A stretch of DNA of 41,851 nt from Bacteroidales bacterium (GTDB lineage Bacteria; Bacteroidota; Bacteroidia; Bacteroidales; UBA1556), in the NCBI GenBank assembly GCA_016937295.1, contig JAFGWF010000102.1, positions 1 through 41,851 on the forward strand, read 5' to 3'. This document shows positions 1-9,986 of the stretch, in pieces; position 1 is the first letter of the stretch, and the number at the start of each line of letters is the position of its first letter. The position numbers were made by a program, and so were the translations under genes. The notes below the pieces were generated by a model, which had not been told where the DNA came from, searched no databases, and was given only the letters and a program-made list of their open reading frames with translations.

Positions 1-612
1 AATTGTTCGCAGTTTGCGAAAATAAAATCTATTGATAGAATCCACCTTAACAAATTGTTCGTCCGTTAGTTGCAATTTTTCTTTCAAAGCTAATGATCGC
101 TCACTGTATAAACTTTTAACAGAGTTTTTCGGCTTATTCTGTCGGATTTGCTGACGACGAATTAAAAGACTATCTAGCAAAGTTGATGAAACAGAATCTT
201 TACGAAGCTCTTTTACAATAGTTTGTAACTTTTGGCGCTTGTTTACGGGAATATTTTTCAAACTTAATTCAGGTGTGTTTTCAATCTTACGCTTTTGCTT
301 ATCGTTCAGTTTTTGTTCTAATTGATCATGTAAATCTATGCGAATCAAATCAAGAGAATCCTTGTAGAGTTCCATAATTTGAGCATTGCGTTGGGCAAAA
401 ACTTCCACCAACGAATCGACATAAGACTCTTGATCCTTATCAGGTTTAATCACTTCCATCAAGCGTTTCTTAAGTCCTTCCTCTGTATTTAAGGCCATTA
501 ACTCATCAATTCGATGACGAGTGTAAAAACCAGTAACTAAAACCCCCAATAGAAATCCGATGATTAGGGAAGTTAGAATTACGATTGTCGGTTTGATTTG
601 AATTGATTGCAT
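1..612 (-). CDS. Membrane-anchored LTxxQ (Spy/CpxP-like) protein, partial
   Basis: This gene is open to the left edge, so its C-terminus is missing; 204 codons are visible from an ATG at 612. Residues 8-29 form one hydrophobic membrane segment, followed by a long charged helical region. Two motifs of the type that defines the Spy/CpxP/heavy-metal-resistor fold are visible: LNDKQ at residues 102-106 and LTDEQ at 182-186, each followed by a basic/hydrophobic helix. Members of that fold act in the periplasm as chaperone-like stress sensors. It starts 18 bases after the anti-sigma gene, as third gene of a sigma/anti-sigma operon, which suggests a role in signalling or responding to envelope stress. 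The motif assignment is by eye; a generic coiled-coil membrane protein is the alternative. Confidence 0.7.
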   Translation of the reverse strand, partial: MQSIQIKPTIVILTSLIIGFLLGVLVTGFYTRHRIDELMALNTEEGLKKRLMEVIKPDKDQESYVDSLVEVFAQRNAQIMELYKDSLDLIRIDLHDQLEQKLNDKQKRKIENTPELSLKNIPVNKRQKLQTIVKELRKDSVSSTLLDSLLIRRQQIRQNKPKNSVKSLYSERSLALKEKLQLTDEQFVKVDSINRFYFRKLRTI

Positions 613-630
613 TTTACCAATTTTAAATTA

Positions 631-954
631 TTAATACGTCCAATAATCAAGCAAGAAAGGATTCACCGAATTTTTGGTCAAGTCAGCAGTTCCAATAAGG
701 GCATCTTTCGAGACTTCGTGTTCAAGGATAAAAGAAACGCCAAACAGAATGATTACGACTGCCGCAGCCGGAATCACAATTCGACTAAAATCTCTCCACC
801 AGTTAATAGACGGCCTCTTACTATCCATAACCAATTCATTATAAATCTTTTCCATGACATTTTCTGCAAAATTTGCAGAAAAATTTGTTTGATAGTTCTT
901 GAGTAAATCCTCAAGTTGACCCTCAATTTGCTCTTCATTAAAATTTCTATCCAT
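631..954 (-). CDS. Anti-sigma factor-like single-pass membrane protein
   Basis: A 107-residue protein with an acidic N-terminal helical part (1-45), one membrane segment (about 59-77, IVIPAAAVVIILFGVSFIL) and a short C-terminal tail. Small size, topology and position directly after an ECF sigma gene, with an 8-base overlap, indicate an anti-sigma factor holding the sigma factor at the inner membrane. It has no cysteine and a single histidine, so it lacks the HxxxCxxC zinc site of classical ZAS-type anti-sigma factors. The function is inferred from context and topology; sequence alone does not place it in a named family. Confidence 0.7.
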   Translation of the reverse strand: MDRNFNEEQIEGQLEDLLKNYQTNFSANFAENVMEKIYNELVMDSKRPSINWWRDFSRIVIPAAAVVIILFGVSFILEHEVSKDALIGTADLTKNSVNPFLLDYWTY

Positions 955-1522
955 AATAATTAGATTTACTTAAAACGTCTTTCAATTGCTTCTGTCCGCG
1001 CGAAAGTCGGGAAAGCACTGTTCCTTGAGGCAAGTTCAGAATCTCCGCAGTTTCTTTCACGCTATATCCATTCATTAACCTCATCACTACAACCGCCCGA
1101 ATTCCTTCATCCAATTTTTGCAGAGCCCTTTCAAGCAATTCCTTAATATCCGAGCTCTCACTCAAGTCAACCTCTACAGCATCATGAGCATATTCATTTT
1201 TTTCGGATAAACCAACGAATCGCTGCAAAAGTCGCTTTCGCTTTTTTAGAGCATTTAAGGATAGATTTATAGCTATTCTTGTGAGAAAAGTGCCTACCGA
1301 AGATTCTCCCCGAAAAGTCTCCAAAGCCCGAAAAAATCTGATAAAGACCTCTTGTCCAACATCCTCAACCTCCTCGCAATTGCCAATCATAGCAGTTATT
1401 GTAGAAGCCACTTGCGATTGATAACGCCGAATTAACTCACCAAAAAATTGCTTATTCCCTTGCAAAACAAGGGAAATCAACTCTGCATCAGTGAGTTTAT
1501 TGGAGTTAGGATTATCAGACAT
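947..1522 (-). CDS. ECF-type RNA polymerase sigma factor
   Basis: A 191-residue extracytoplasmic-function sigma factor. Region 2 spans about residues 18-97 and contains the VEDVGQEVFIRFFRAL helix (52-67) that binds core polymerase and the -10 element. Region 4 spans about 130-182 with a helix-turn-helix at 152-176 (GYSVKETAEILNLPQGTVLSRL) for the -35 element. Regions 1 and 3 are absent, as usual for the ECF group. The stop codon overlaps the following anti-sigma gene, which implies translational coupling. It is expected to redirect RNA polymerase to an envelope-stress or nutrient regulon; the target genes cannot be read from this window. Confidence 0.93.
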   Translation of the reverse strand: MSDNPNSNKLTDAELISLVLQGNKQFFGELIRRYQSQVASTITAMIGNCEEVEDVGQEVFIRFFRALETFRGESSVGTFLTRIAINLSLNALKKRKRLLQRFVGLSEKNEYAHDAVEVDLSESSDIKELLERALQKLDEGIRAVVVMRLMNGYSVKETAEILNLPQGTVLSRLSRGQKQLKDVLSKSNYYG

Positions 1523-1564
1523 GATAGTTAGACAATATGATTTTTAAATTTATTCCGTGGAAAG

Positions 1565-1600
1565 CAAAAAAATAACCACCTGAATTAACAGGCAGTTATT
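1565..1600 (-). terminator. Intrinsic terminator after the DUF4177-like gene
   Basis: The arms 1571-1582 and 1589-1600 pair over 12 positions, two of them G-U, around a six-base loop. Read on the minus strand, the hairpin is followed by a run of seven T (1566-1572). It sits between the exported-protein gene and the sigma gene, so the sigma operon should have its own promoter. Confidence 0.8.
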
Positions 1601-1619
1601 CCTTTGATTACTAGATTTA

Positions 1620-2099
1620 CTATTCAGCTAATAACCGCTTGAAGGTATATCTTGTAATGAAAATTCCCTGCCCGTCTTCCTTTCCGGCATCACTTTCAAC
1701 ACCGGAAGCAATATTCACCAACTCCCAGCCTTCATAGGTCATTTGAGTTAATTTAGCTGAAATGATTGCATCATTAGAGGCGATGTTTTGAAAATTTATC
1801 CCCACGGCGCTATAAAAGTTTAAAAGCTTAGTTTCCTCAAACTTCTCAATTCTCAAATCATCTCTTTTCACTTTGCCTTGTCCCGAACTTTTACCATCGG
1901 TACGCAACGTAGCAAAAACAGATGGATCTACTTGCTCCTGTGACATAATGATTCTTGACCGACCTATTCCCATTGGAATTATGGATTCGATGGTGGTAAA
2001 CATTTGATACTCATACTTTGGCGTACTCGTATTGAAACTGAACAAGATAGCCGTTGCAACTAAGGCCATTCCGGTTAAAAACAATAATCCTTTTTTCAT
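1620..2099 (-). CDS. Exported DUF4177-like protein
   Basis: A 159-residue protein with an N-terminal hydrophobic segment (residues 4-22) that looks like a signal peptide or anchor. The mature part begins with a KYEYQMFTTIES strand and ends with YEGWELVNIASG and a final RYTFKR strand. This is the pattern of the small DUF4177 fold: N-terminal Y-strand, then G-WELV, then a terminal aromatic/basic strand. Function is unknown. It is a single-gene unit with its own terminator. The DUF assignment is by pattern only and moderately sure. Confidence 0.6.
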   Translation of the reverse strand: MKKGLLFLTGMALVATAILFSFNTSTPKYEYQMFTTIESIIPMGIGRSRIIMSQEQVDPSVFATLRTDGKSSGQGKVKRDDLRIEKFEETKLLNFYSAVGINFQNIASNDAIISAKLTQMTYEGWELVNIASGVESDAGKEDGQGIFITRYTFKRLLAE

Positions 2100-2168
2100 A
2101 GTTTAAAATTTAAGTTTATAATGTTATAATTAAAAAAAGAGCCGATTTAGCAAATCTCTTGCCATATA

Positions 2169-3452
2169 TCAGTCCTGTTGTGGATTAAGTATTGCATTGC
2201 CAATAGCACAATCCAAACATTTGATATGTGTGCAATAATCATTTTTCAAAGTAAGTAAAGCCTGACTTTGTGCAGCATTGGCTGCATTCACTCCTGAAGA
2301 ATTCCACCTGCGAACAACCCCATTCTTTTCAGGTTTTGTTTGTTGTAAATAAATCATTGCTCGCTCGCTTATTTTTGCATCATTCTGATGAATTCCATAC
2401 AAATAAAGAAACGGAACAATCGTATTAATAAGAATTAAGTCGAAAGAATCGACTCCCAATGATTTAGATTTTGACTTTGAGGGCTTTCCAAAACTGTAAT
2501 GCGTTAGCCAATAATCCGACACATCAACCTCAAACAATTCTCTCAAATGCTGAAGTTTTTCAACCTCAATCACTTTCGATAAAAGATGGCCGTCTTTCGT
2601 TATTAGCTTGGCAAACTGTGAAATACGAATTGTCGGAAAATTAACCGGACGCATGCGCATAAATTTCCAAGCCCATGATTGAACGGCTTGAAGCTTGTAT
2701 TTATTGGATAGAAAGAGATATTCTCGAAGCAAATCCTGAAGATAATCATCTTTAATTCTTTGATTTAACAAGCCTGCCTGACCATAAAGCAAAGCTTCAA
2801 CCTGAAACAAACTATCGCTATGCTTGGTGATAATTTTAAGTGGTAAAACCCTTGCTAACTGTTCAAAAGGCTGATTATTAGTGTTGAAACCAAAACTTCG
2901 AGCAAGGGTTATGTAAAATGCTTCTTGCCAGTCGTTATTCGTTTCGTTTAAAATTTGAAAGATAAAATCCGTTTTTCGTTGTAACCGCTCCACCAAAACC
3001 CGATCTAACCAACTATATATCACCAAATCGCTCACTTGCTTTAAATTGGTGGCACAGGGAATCCATTCGCGAGCACCAATTAGCTGTTGATACCGATAAA
3101 GTATTCTTTCGGGAAAATGTCCTTGAACAGAAAGAGTGGGAATTTCTTCATTATAGGAATTCCTAATCACCATATCCGCATGATAAACTACATGAAGAAT
3201 AACACTGTCGTAGGCCTTATCGGTTTGATGACCATGTTTAATCCAATCGCTTGAAGAAACATGCATTTCGACATTTCCAGCCCATTCCGTTTCGCCAATT
3301 TTTATTCGAGCATTGAAAAAATCAGGACCGGAATCATAGTTGCGCATCCCCGGTTGAATGATGGATACTATTTGTCCATCAGTGGTGCTTAAGTCTCCCC
3401 GAAGCAGTTTTAAACTCCACAAATAATACAAGAAATCTTCAGCTATCTTCAT
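2169..3452 (-). CDS. DUF2851 family protein
   Basis: A 427-residue protein recognisable from its N-terminal part: FLYYLWSLKLL, TTDGQIVSIIQPG, YDSGPDFFNARIKIG, WAGNVEMHVSSSDWIKHGHQ and VILHVVYHAD. These blocks characterise a conserved Bacteroidota family of unknown function. No signal peptide or membrane segment is visible, so it is probably cytoplasmic. The last 25 residues hold a Cys/His cluster (C407, H409, C412, C415) that could bind metal or form a nucleic-acid-binding knuckle. It lies about 100 bases after the TlpA-like gene and behind a terminator, so it is probably transcribed alone. Confidence 0.88.
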   Translation of the reverse strand: MKIAEDFLYYLWSLKLLRGDLSTTDGQIVSIIQPGMRNYDSGPDFFNARIKIGETEWAGNVEMHVSSSDWIKHGHQTDKAYDSVILHVVYHADMVIRNSYNEEIPTLSVQGHFPERILYRYQQLIGAREWIPCATNLKQVSDLVIYSWLDRVLVERLQRKTDFIFQILNETNNDWQEAFYITLARSFGFNTNNQPFEQLARVLPLKIITKHSDSLFQVEALLYGQAGLLNQRIKDDYLQDLLREYLFLSNKYKLQAVQSWAWKFMRMRPVNFPTIRISQFAKLITKDGHLLSKVIEVEKLQHLRELFEVDVSDYWLTHYSFGKPSKSKSKSLGVDSFDLILINTIVPFLYLYGIHQNDAKISERAMIYLQQTKPEKNGVVRRWNSSGVNAANAAQSQALLTLKNDYCTHIKCLDCAIGNAILNPQQD

Positions 3453-3505
3453 GTTACTAAAGTAGATATTTTTTATTTATCACAAAACATCAATAAGCAT
3501 TGACC

Positions 3506-3539
3506 AAAAAAAAAGCTATCCCAATAGGACAGCCTTTTT
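3506..3539 (-). terminator. Intrinsic terminator after the TlpA-like gene
   Basis: The arms 3514-3521 and 3527-3534 form an eight-pair stem with two G-U pairs around a five-base loop. It is extended by A-T pairs, and on the minus strand it runs into nine T (3506-3514). Confidence 0.85.
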
Positions 3540-3556
3540 CAAAATTTTATGTATCG

Positions 3557-4969
3557 CTATAAACCTTCAAGATTCATTAGCTTTCGACTAACTCCTGACG
3601 AAGGTCTATCGGCACTGACCTCAAGAATATTCCCATCTTTATCAAAAAGCATAAAACGCGGAATTCCGGAAATCTTATAATATCCTGAGAGCTCATCACT
3701 TAGCCCAACATAAATCTGTGTTCCGGCCAAACCACCTTGTTCAACGCGCTCCACCCATTTATCCTTGTCACGATCGACCGAAACACCTAAGAAAACAATA
3801 TTTTTCTCTTTAAAAGTTTCGTCCATCTCAAGCAAAAAAGGTATTTCGCGTAAACAAGGCTGACACCATGTTGCCCATACATCCACATAAACATATTTAC
3901 CTGTAAAGTCGGACAGTCGTATAGAATCACCTTTTAAATTTACTCCGGCAAAATCGTTTGAAGGCATACCCTTTTTCAATAACTCCCAATCTTTCAAATC
4001 ATTCTGAATTTCCGCCTTAAAAGCCTCTACTAAACACAACTCATTGAAAATAGGCATAATGATGTCGTAGTCTTTAACGCCGTCGTAAAGCACATGATCT
4101 TTCAAAATCCGAAATGCAAGATAGCTTTTCACGTTTTTATCCGAAAAGAGCGTATTGGCCATATTTAGCTGATAAGCCGTGAATGAAGGCTGAGAGACTT
4201 GCAGAGAATCGCTGTAAAAATAGCTATTAACCTTACTACTCAAAAAATTTGAAACAAATTGACGGTACTCCGGAATGGAAAGCAAGCTGCTATCGTTGAG
4301 GTTAAGTTCATTCATATAAGCACTAAAATCCGGACTCGGCTCATAATTTTCGATTTGGTTCAAATAACCATGATATAAAGGAAACAATAGATGATTTACT
4401 CCCCAATAATACAAAATTCGATTCTTCTCGGTAGTAATAAAAATCGGATCAGTTTTTCCAAAATTTTTCTCAAGAACCTCTAAGTCAGCCAAATGAGCCG
4501 CCCGAACCGAGTCCATTGACTTTGATACGATTTTTTCATCAGCGCGAAAGATGTTTTGCAAACTTGCGCTATAAGCTCCTTGATTTTTAGTCAGTTTCAC
4601 TAAATAATCGTTATAAACCGATGAATTTCCTGAAAACTTAATCTCATCAAAACGCTGAATATCAGCATTAAAAGACACCGTATCGTTTGGCTTCATATAA
4701 ATCACCAATTGATCGCGACCAATAAAAAGAGTGAAATACTCCGGTTTATTCAAATTAGTGGTAAAAGAAAAACTACCATTCATGGATACAAGAATAGTAT
4801 CTAATTCATTTTGATTAATCGTTTCTTTACGAATATACAACTGTTGATTTTCGGCACCAACAATGCTACCGGCTAAAGTTGCTGGACCTGCTTTATAGGT
4901 CACTTCATTTTTACATCCCGCAAATACAATCAGGAGAAGGAATGATAATCCAAGAAGAAAATTTTTCAT
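3557..4969 (-). CDS. TlpA-like thioredoxin-fold lipoprotein (DUF4369 N-terminal domain)
   Basis: A 470-residue lipoprotein: the signal peptide ends in a lipobox with C19 (VFAGC). Residues about 27-120 form a beta-rich domain of the DUF4369 type. A long helical linker follows, and the C-terminal TlpA/thioredoxin domain (about 335-470) carries the redox motif WCQPC (W368, C369, C372) and the cis-proline loop SGIPRF (P437). Such proteins are periplasmic thiol-disulfide reductases, usually kept reduced by a DsbD-like partner and acting on cytochrome c maturation or on damaged envelope proteins. The substrate is not indicated here. The gene stands alone between a promoter-like sequence and a terminator. 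Confidence 0.9.
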   Translation of the reverse strand: MKNFLLGLSFLLLIVFAGCKNEVTYKAGPATLAGSIVGAENQQLYIRKETINQNELDTILVSMNGSFSFTTNLNKPEYFTLFIGRDQLVIYMKPNDTVSFNADIQRFDEIKFSGNSSVYNDYLVKLTKNQGAYSASLQNIFRADEKIVSKSMDSVRAAHLADLEVLEKNFGKTDPIFITTEKNRILYYWGVNHLLFPLYHGYLNQIENYEPSPDFSAYMNELNLNDSSLLSIPEYRQFVSNFLSSKVNSYFYSDSLQVSQPSFTAYQLNMANTLFSDKNVKSYLAFRILKDHVLYDGVKDYDIIMPIFNELCLVEAFKAEIQNDLKDWELLKKGMPSNDFAGVNLKGDSIRLSDFTGKYVYVDVWATWCQPCLREIPFLLEMDETFKEKNIVFLGVSVDRDKDKWVERVEQGGLAGTQIYVGLSDELSGYYKISGIPRFMLFDKDGNILEVSADRPSSGVSRKLMNLEGL

Positions 4970-5007
4970 AAAATTATAATATTAAAATTGAACTGAAATT
5001 TGAAACG

Positions 5008-5043
5008 CAAAAATAGAAAAACAACCCTTCGCCATCCATCAAA
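5008..5043 (-). promoter_or_regulatory. Possible Bacteroidota promoter for the TlpA-like gene
   Basis: On the minus strand TATTTTTG (5008-5015) matches the -7 box TAnnTTTG. TTTG lies at 5040-5043, giving a 24-base spacer that is slightly long. The start codon is about 38 bases downstream. It overlaps the possible eno terminator. Confidence 0.45.
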
Positions 5044-5074
5044 TCACAGTAAGATTTATGAGAAAGGTTGTTTT
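5018..5074 (-). terminator. Possible terminator after eno
   Basis: A perfect nine-base inverted repeat (5018-5026 and 5066-5074) encloses a 39-base loop. On the minus strand it is followed by a T-rich stretch. The large loop makes it a weak candidate, but no better one lies between eno and the TlpA-like gene. Confidence 0.4.
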
Positions 5075-5106
5075 AGATAAGCAGATGCTAGCAAACAAGC
5101 AATAAA

Positions 5107-6417
<1,311 letters not shown>

Positions 6418-6484
6418 TTAAGATATAATTTAAATAATAATTATAAAATGTTTGATTAAAATTTAGCAGCGATAAAAATACAAT

Positions 6485-6519
6485 AAAAAAGGACAATGAA
6501 AATAAAATCATTGTCCTTT
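6485..6519 (-). terminator. Terminator of the ribosomal protein run
   Basis: A perfect 12-base inverted repeat (6488-6499 and 6508-6519) with an eight-base loop. On the minus strand it is followed by six T (6485-6490). It lies 19 bases past the rplQ stop and ends the 33-gene run. Confidence 0.9.
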
Positions 6520-6538
6520 CAGATAAAATAACATGTAA

Positions 6539-7078
6539 TTATTTAACTTCTTTCGATTCGTCGGTATCCGAAGTTGGCGCCTCGGGAGCGGTAGATGATT
6601 CCTCAACAATCTGAGCATCTTCGGCCATTGGGGCTGCTTTAGCCACTGTTTTACTTCCTGAACCACGTCTGCGGCGGGTAGATTTAGCAGGTTTACTTGC
6701 TTTTTCAGCTAACATTACCTCATTATAATCTACCAGTTCAATGATACACATTTCAGCGTTATCACCTAAGCGGTTACCGGTTTTTAAAATTCTGGTATAA
6801 CCACCCGGACGATCAGCCACTTTCACAGCAATTTCTCTAAACAACTCAGTAACTGCATCTTTACTTTGCAATTTACGAAATACCATACGTCTTGAGTGGG
6901 TAGTATCCTCTTTTGAACGATTAATGATAGGTTCAACAAACATGCGCAATTCTTTAGCTTTGGCTAAAGTAGTTTTGATGCGCTTATGAAGAATCAGCGA
7001 GGTAGCCATATTTTTCAACATAGCTTTACGATGTGGAGCTGTTCTTCCCAAATGATTAAATTTCTTCTGATGTCTCAT
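6539..7078 (-). CDS. rplQ: 50S ribosomal protein L17 (bL17) with C-terminal extension
   Basis: Residues 1 to about 125 are a standard L17: [21 protein letters not shown], then the TLAKAKELR and [11 protein letters not shown] blocks. L17 lies at the peptide exit region of the large subunit. About 55 extra residues follow: a basic [10 protein letters not shown] stretch, then an Ala/Glu/Ser/Thr-rich acidic tail to residue 179. E. coli L17 is about 127 residues, so the tail is an addition; extended tails are common in Bacteroidota. It is the last gene of the run, five bases after rpoA and just before the terminator. Confidence 0.97.
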   Translation of the reverse strand: MRHQKKFNHLGRTAPHRKAMLKNMATSLILHKRIKTTLAKAKELRMFVEPIINRSKEDTTHSRRMVFRKLQSKDAVTELFREIAVKVADRPGGYTRILKTGNRLGDNAEMCIIELVDYNEVMLAEKASKPAKSTRRRRGSGSKTVAKAAPMAEDAQIVEESSTAPEAPTSDTDESKEVK

Positions 7079-7083
7079 AACAC

Positions 7084-8076
7084 TTATTCCTTATCTAATT
7101 TGTAAATGGCGGTGTTCATGCCAAAGGTCAAATTTTTTGATTTAACTAAATCTTCTAACTCTGTTAATGATTTTTTGCCAAAGTTTCTAAACTTCAACAA
7201 ATCATTTTTATTGAATGAAACCAACTCTCCAAGAGTCTCCACTTCAGCAGCTTTCAAGCAGTTAAGGGCACGAACAGACAAGTCAAGATCGACCAATTTT
7301 GCCTTTAGCAACTGACGAGTATGAAGCATATTCTCATCAAATTCTTCAGATACTCCTTTATCCTCTTCATCTAAGGTGATTTTCTCATCGGAAAACAACA
7401 TAAAGTGCTGAATAAGAATTTTAGCAGCATCTTTCAATGCGTCCTTAGGATGAATGGAGCCATCGGTATCAATTTCGATGATGAGTTTTTCGTAGTCGGT
7501 TTTACGTTCCACGCGATAATTTTCGATAGAGTACTTAACATTTTTTATTGGAGTATAAATCGAATCAATAAATACAGTACCGAGTGGTGCATTGATTACT
7601 TTATTTTCTTCAGCCGGAACATAACCCCTACCCTTTTCGATATTAAGTTCGATGGAAAGATTGACAGAAGGATCCATATTGCAGATGACTAAATCAGGAT
7701 TTAACACCTGAAAACCAGACAGAAACTTATTGATATCTCCAGCTTTAAAAGTTTGTTGATTACTAATGGTAATGAGGATTTTTTCGGTTTCGTAAGACTC
7801 TATTTGTCTTTTCAACCGAACTCGTTTCATGTTCAACACAATATCAGTTACATCCTCAATAACGCCAGGAATTGAAGAGAACTCTTGTTCGACGCCTTCG
7901 ATACGAATACTAGTCACGGCGAATCCTTCTAATGAATTCAACAAGATGCGGCGTAGGGAATTTCCGATTGTAATACCATAGCCAGGCTCCAAAGGACGAA
8001 ACTCAAATTTCCCTTTGAAGTTATCGGCTTCAATCATGATTACCTTATCCGGTTTTTGAAATGCAATAATAGACAT
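7084..8076 (-). CDS. rpoA: DNA-directed RNA polymerase subunit alpha
   Basis: A 330-residue alpha subunit of normal length. The N-terminal dimerisation domain (about 1-230) contains [20 protein letters not shown], the assembly motif. The C-terminal domain (about 250-330) contains [22 protein letters not shown] and a helix-hairpin-helix [13 protein letters not shown] that contacts UP-element DNA and activators. Its place between rpsD and rplQ is the conserved alpha-operon order. Confidence 0.98.
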   Translation of the reverse strand: MSIIAFQKPDKVIMIEADNFKGKFEFRPLEPGYGITIGNSLRRILLNSLEGFAVTSIRIEGVEQEFSSIPGVIEDVTDIVLNMKRVRLKRQIESYETEKILITISNQQTFKAGDINKFLSGFQVLNPDLVICNMDPSVNLSIELNIEKGRGYVPAEENKVINAPLGTVFIDSIYTPIKNVKYSIENYRVERKTDYEKLIIEIDTDGSIHPKDALKDAAKILIQHFMLFSDEKITLDEEDKGVSEEFDENMLHTRQLLKAKLVDLDLSVRALNCLKAAEVETLGELVSFNKNDLLKFRNFGKKSLTELEDLVKSKNLTFGMNTAIYKLDKE

Positions 8077-8108
8077 TTATGTTTATTTTAAGATTATTTC
8101 AATAGTTA

Positions 8109-8714
8109 TTACTTAGAATACAATTCAACGATTAGCTGCTCGTTGATGTTTTCAGGTATATCGGCACGCTCTGGATAAGCATTAAACAGACCTGTCAGGG
8201 AAGCATCGTCCCAGCTAAGCCAATTATATTTATTAGCACGACCGGAGAGAGAATTAGTGATTGCCTCAAGAGATTGAGATTTTTGGCGAACACCAATTTT
8301 TTGACCTACACGAACTGAATAACTTGGAATATTGACTACTTCACCATCCACAGTTATGTGTCGATGAGAAACAAGTTGACGTGCAGCAGGACGAGAAGGA
8401 GCTATGCCTAAACGAAAGACTACATTATCTAACCTCGATTCACAAAGTTGTAATAGAATTTCACCGGTAATACCTTTTCTTCGTGTTGCAACATCGAAAA
8501 GATTGCGAAACTGACGCTCAAGAATACCGTAGGTATATTTAGCTTTCTGTTTTTCTTTCAATTGCACACCATATTCGCTCAATTTCTTGCGGCGATGCGA
8601 ATTGCCATGTTGTCCCGGAGGATATTTCTTCTTTTCGTAGTTTTTATCAGGACCATAAATGGGATCTCCAAATTTACGGGCTATTTTGGTTTTTGGACCT
8701 CTATATCTTGCCAT
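8109..8714 (-). CDS. rpsD: 30S ribosomal protein S4 (uS4), Cys-free N-terminus
   Basis: A 201-residue S4. It opens with [19 protein letters not shown] and has the S4 RNA-binding domain around residues 92-155 ([31 protein letters not shown]). The N-terminal cysteine cluster that binds zinc in some bacterial S4 proteins is absent. S4 nucleates 16S rRNA 5'-domain assembly, and in enterobacteria it represses the alpha operon; whether it does so here cannot be read from the sequence. Confidence 0.98.
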   Translation of the reverse strand: MARYRGPKTKIARKFGDPIYGPDKNYEKKKYPPGQHGNSHRRKKLSEYGVQLKEKQKAKYTYGILERQFRNLFDVATRRKGITGEILLQLCESRLDNVVFRLGIAPSRPAARQLVSHRHITVDGEVVNIPSYSVRVGQKIGVRQKSQSLEAITNSLSGRANKYNWLSWDDASLTGLFNAYPERADIPENINEQLIVELYSK

Positions 8715-8748
8715 ATCTTCTTTATTATTTGAATATTATTCTAACTAA

Positions 8749-9147
8749 TTACACTCTTCTACGCTTCGGCGGACGACATCCGTTGTGTGGCATAGGTGTC
8801 AAATCACGAATCTCGGTCACTTCAATTCCGGCATTGTTTATCGACCTGATAGCTGATTCGCGTCCGGCGCCGGGTCCTTTAACAAAAACTTTTACTTTTC
8901 GTAACCCCAGGTCAAAAGCTACCTTAGAACAATCTTCTGCTGCAAGTTGACCTGCATAAGGAGTATTTTTCTTTGAACCTTTAAAACCCATTTTACCGGC
9001 TGACGACCATGATATTACCTGACCGGCACTATTAGTCAACGAAATAATGATATTGTTAAATGTAGCATTGACATAAGCATTACCCATTGCTTCAATTTTA
9101 ACAACCCTTTTCTTCGTTACTTTACCTTTCTTTACATTCTTAGCCAT
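8749..9147 (-). CDS. rpsK: 30S ribosomal protein S11 (uS11)
   Basis: A 132-residue S11 with a basic N-terminus and the diagnostic blocks [37 protein letters not shown] and [16 protein letters not shown] at the end. It belongs to the 30S platform near the mRNA exit. It lies 53 bases after rpsM and 34 bases before rpsD; neither gap contains an obvious promoter. Confidence 0.98.
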   Translation of the reverse strand: MAKNVKKGKVTKKRVVKIEAMGNAYVNATFNNIIISLTNSAGQVISWSSAGKMGFKGSKKNTPYAGQLAAEDCSKVAFDLGLRKVKVFVKGPGAGRESAIRSINNAGIEVTEIRDLTPMPHNGCRPPKRRRV

Positions 9148-9200
9148 ATCTATTTACTAATGGTTTCTATTTAATATTAAATCTTATCTGAGACTATGGG

Positions 9201-9578
9201 TTATTTGACCGCTTTCTTCTTGTTGGCAACAGTCTTCTTACGCCCTTTTCGTGTACGAGCATTGTTCTTTGTACTTTGACCACGCACCGGAAGTCCGATT
9301 CTGTGACGTATGCCTCGGTATGAACCAATGTCCATAAGACGTTTGATACTCATTTGAACTTCGGAACGCAATTCACCCTCTACTTTAATAGTGGAGGAAA
9401 TAAATTCACGAACTTTCTTTTGATCCTCATCTGTCCAATCTTGTACTTTCTTATTGACATCAATATCAACCGATTCCAAGATAAATTTTGCTTTGCTACG
9501 ACCTATCCCGTAGATGTAGGTAAGTGCTATCTCGCCTCGTTTGTTATTTGGGATATCTATACCCGCTATTCTAGCCAT
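9201..9578 (-). CDS. rpsM: 30S ribosomal protein S13 (uS13)
   Basis: A 125-residue S13. [26 protein letters not shown] is the conserved start, and the C-terminal [22 protein letters not shown] block contacts P-site tRNA and forms the bridge to the large subunit. It is complete and of usual length, with a basic KK-rich tail. It lies 31 bases downstream of rpmJ. Confidence 0.98.
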   Translation of the reverse strand: MARIAGIDIPNNKRGEIALTYIYGIGRSKAKFILESVDIDVNKKVQDWTDEDQKKVREFISSTIKVEGELRSEVQMSIKRLMDIGSYRGIRHRIGLPVRGQSTKNNARTRKGRKKTVANKKKAVK

Positions 9579-9609
9579 ATCTATTCTAAATAAATTATTA
9601 CTTTAATTC

Positions 9610-9726
9610 TTAACCTTGACGTTGCTTATGCTTAGGATTCTTCTTGTTTATCACAAAAATTTTACCCTTTCTTCTCACTATTTTGTCATCTTCTGACCTC
9701 TTCTTTATGGACGCTCTAATTTTCAT
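9610..9726 (-). CDS. rpmJ: 50S ribosomal protein L36 (bL36), zinc-free form
   Basis: A 38-codon gene with an ATG at 9726 and TAA at 9610-9612. It encodes [15 protein letters not shown], then [15 protein letters not shown] and the invariant ending PKHKQRQG. The zinc-ribbon cysteines of the C+ form (two near positions 11 and 14, one near 27) are replaced by S, D and N/K, so this is a C-minus L36. It sits in the expected place between infA and rpsM, with gaps of 33 and 31 bases. Confidence 0.96.
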   Translation of the reverse strand: MKIRASIKKRSEDDKIVRRKGKIFVINKKNPKHKQRQG

Positions 9727-9759
9727 AATCGCCTTTATTTTAATATTATTCGTTGATTT

Positions 9760-9978
9760 CTATTTATATCTGAAGGAAATTCTTCCTTTGGTCAAATCGT
9801 AAGGACTTATCTCTAAACGAACTCGGTCGCCAGGCAGAATTTTAATGTAATTCATTCGCATCTTACCTGAAATATGAGCTGTAACTACGTGACCACTTTC
9901 AAGTTTTACGCGAAACATCGCATTCCCGAGTGATTCAGTTACAATTCCATCTTGCTCTATCGAACCTTGTTTTGCCAT
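9760..9978 (-). CDS. infA: Translation initiation factor IF-1
   Basis: A 72-residue S1-fold protein of standard length: [22 protein letters not shown] at the start, the [22 protein letters not shown] core and [15 protein letters not shown] at the end. It binds the 30S A site during initiation. It lies eight bases after map and 33 before rpmJ. Confidence 0.98.
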   Translation of the reverse strand: MAKQGSIEQDGIVTESLGNAMFRVKLESGHVVTAHISGKMRMNYIKILPGDRVRLEISPYDLTKGRISFRYK

Positions 9979-9986
9979 AAAAATAA

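Noticed and set aside
607-906. A 99-codon open frame on the plus strand opposite the anti-sigma gene
   Set aside because: It is antisense to a coupled sigma/anti-sigma pair, shows no domain and has no promoter; the minus-strand reading explains the region.
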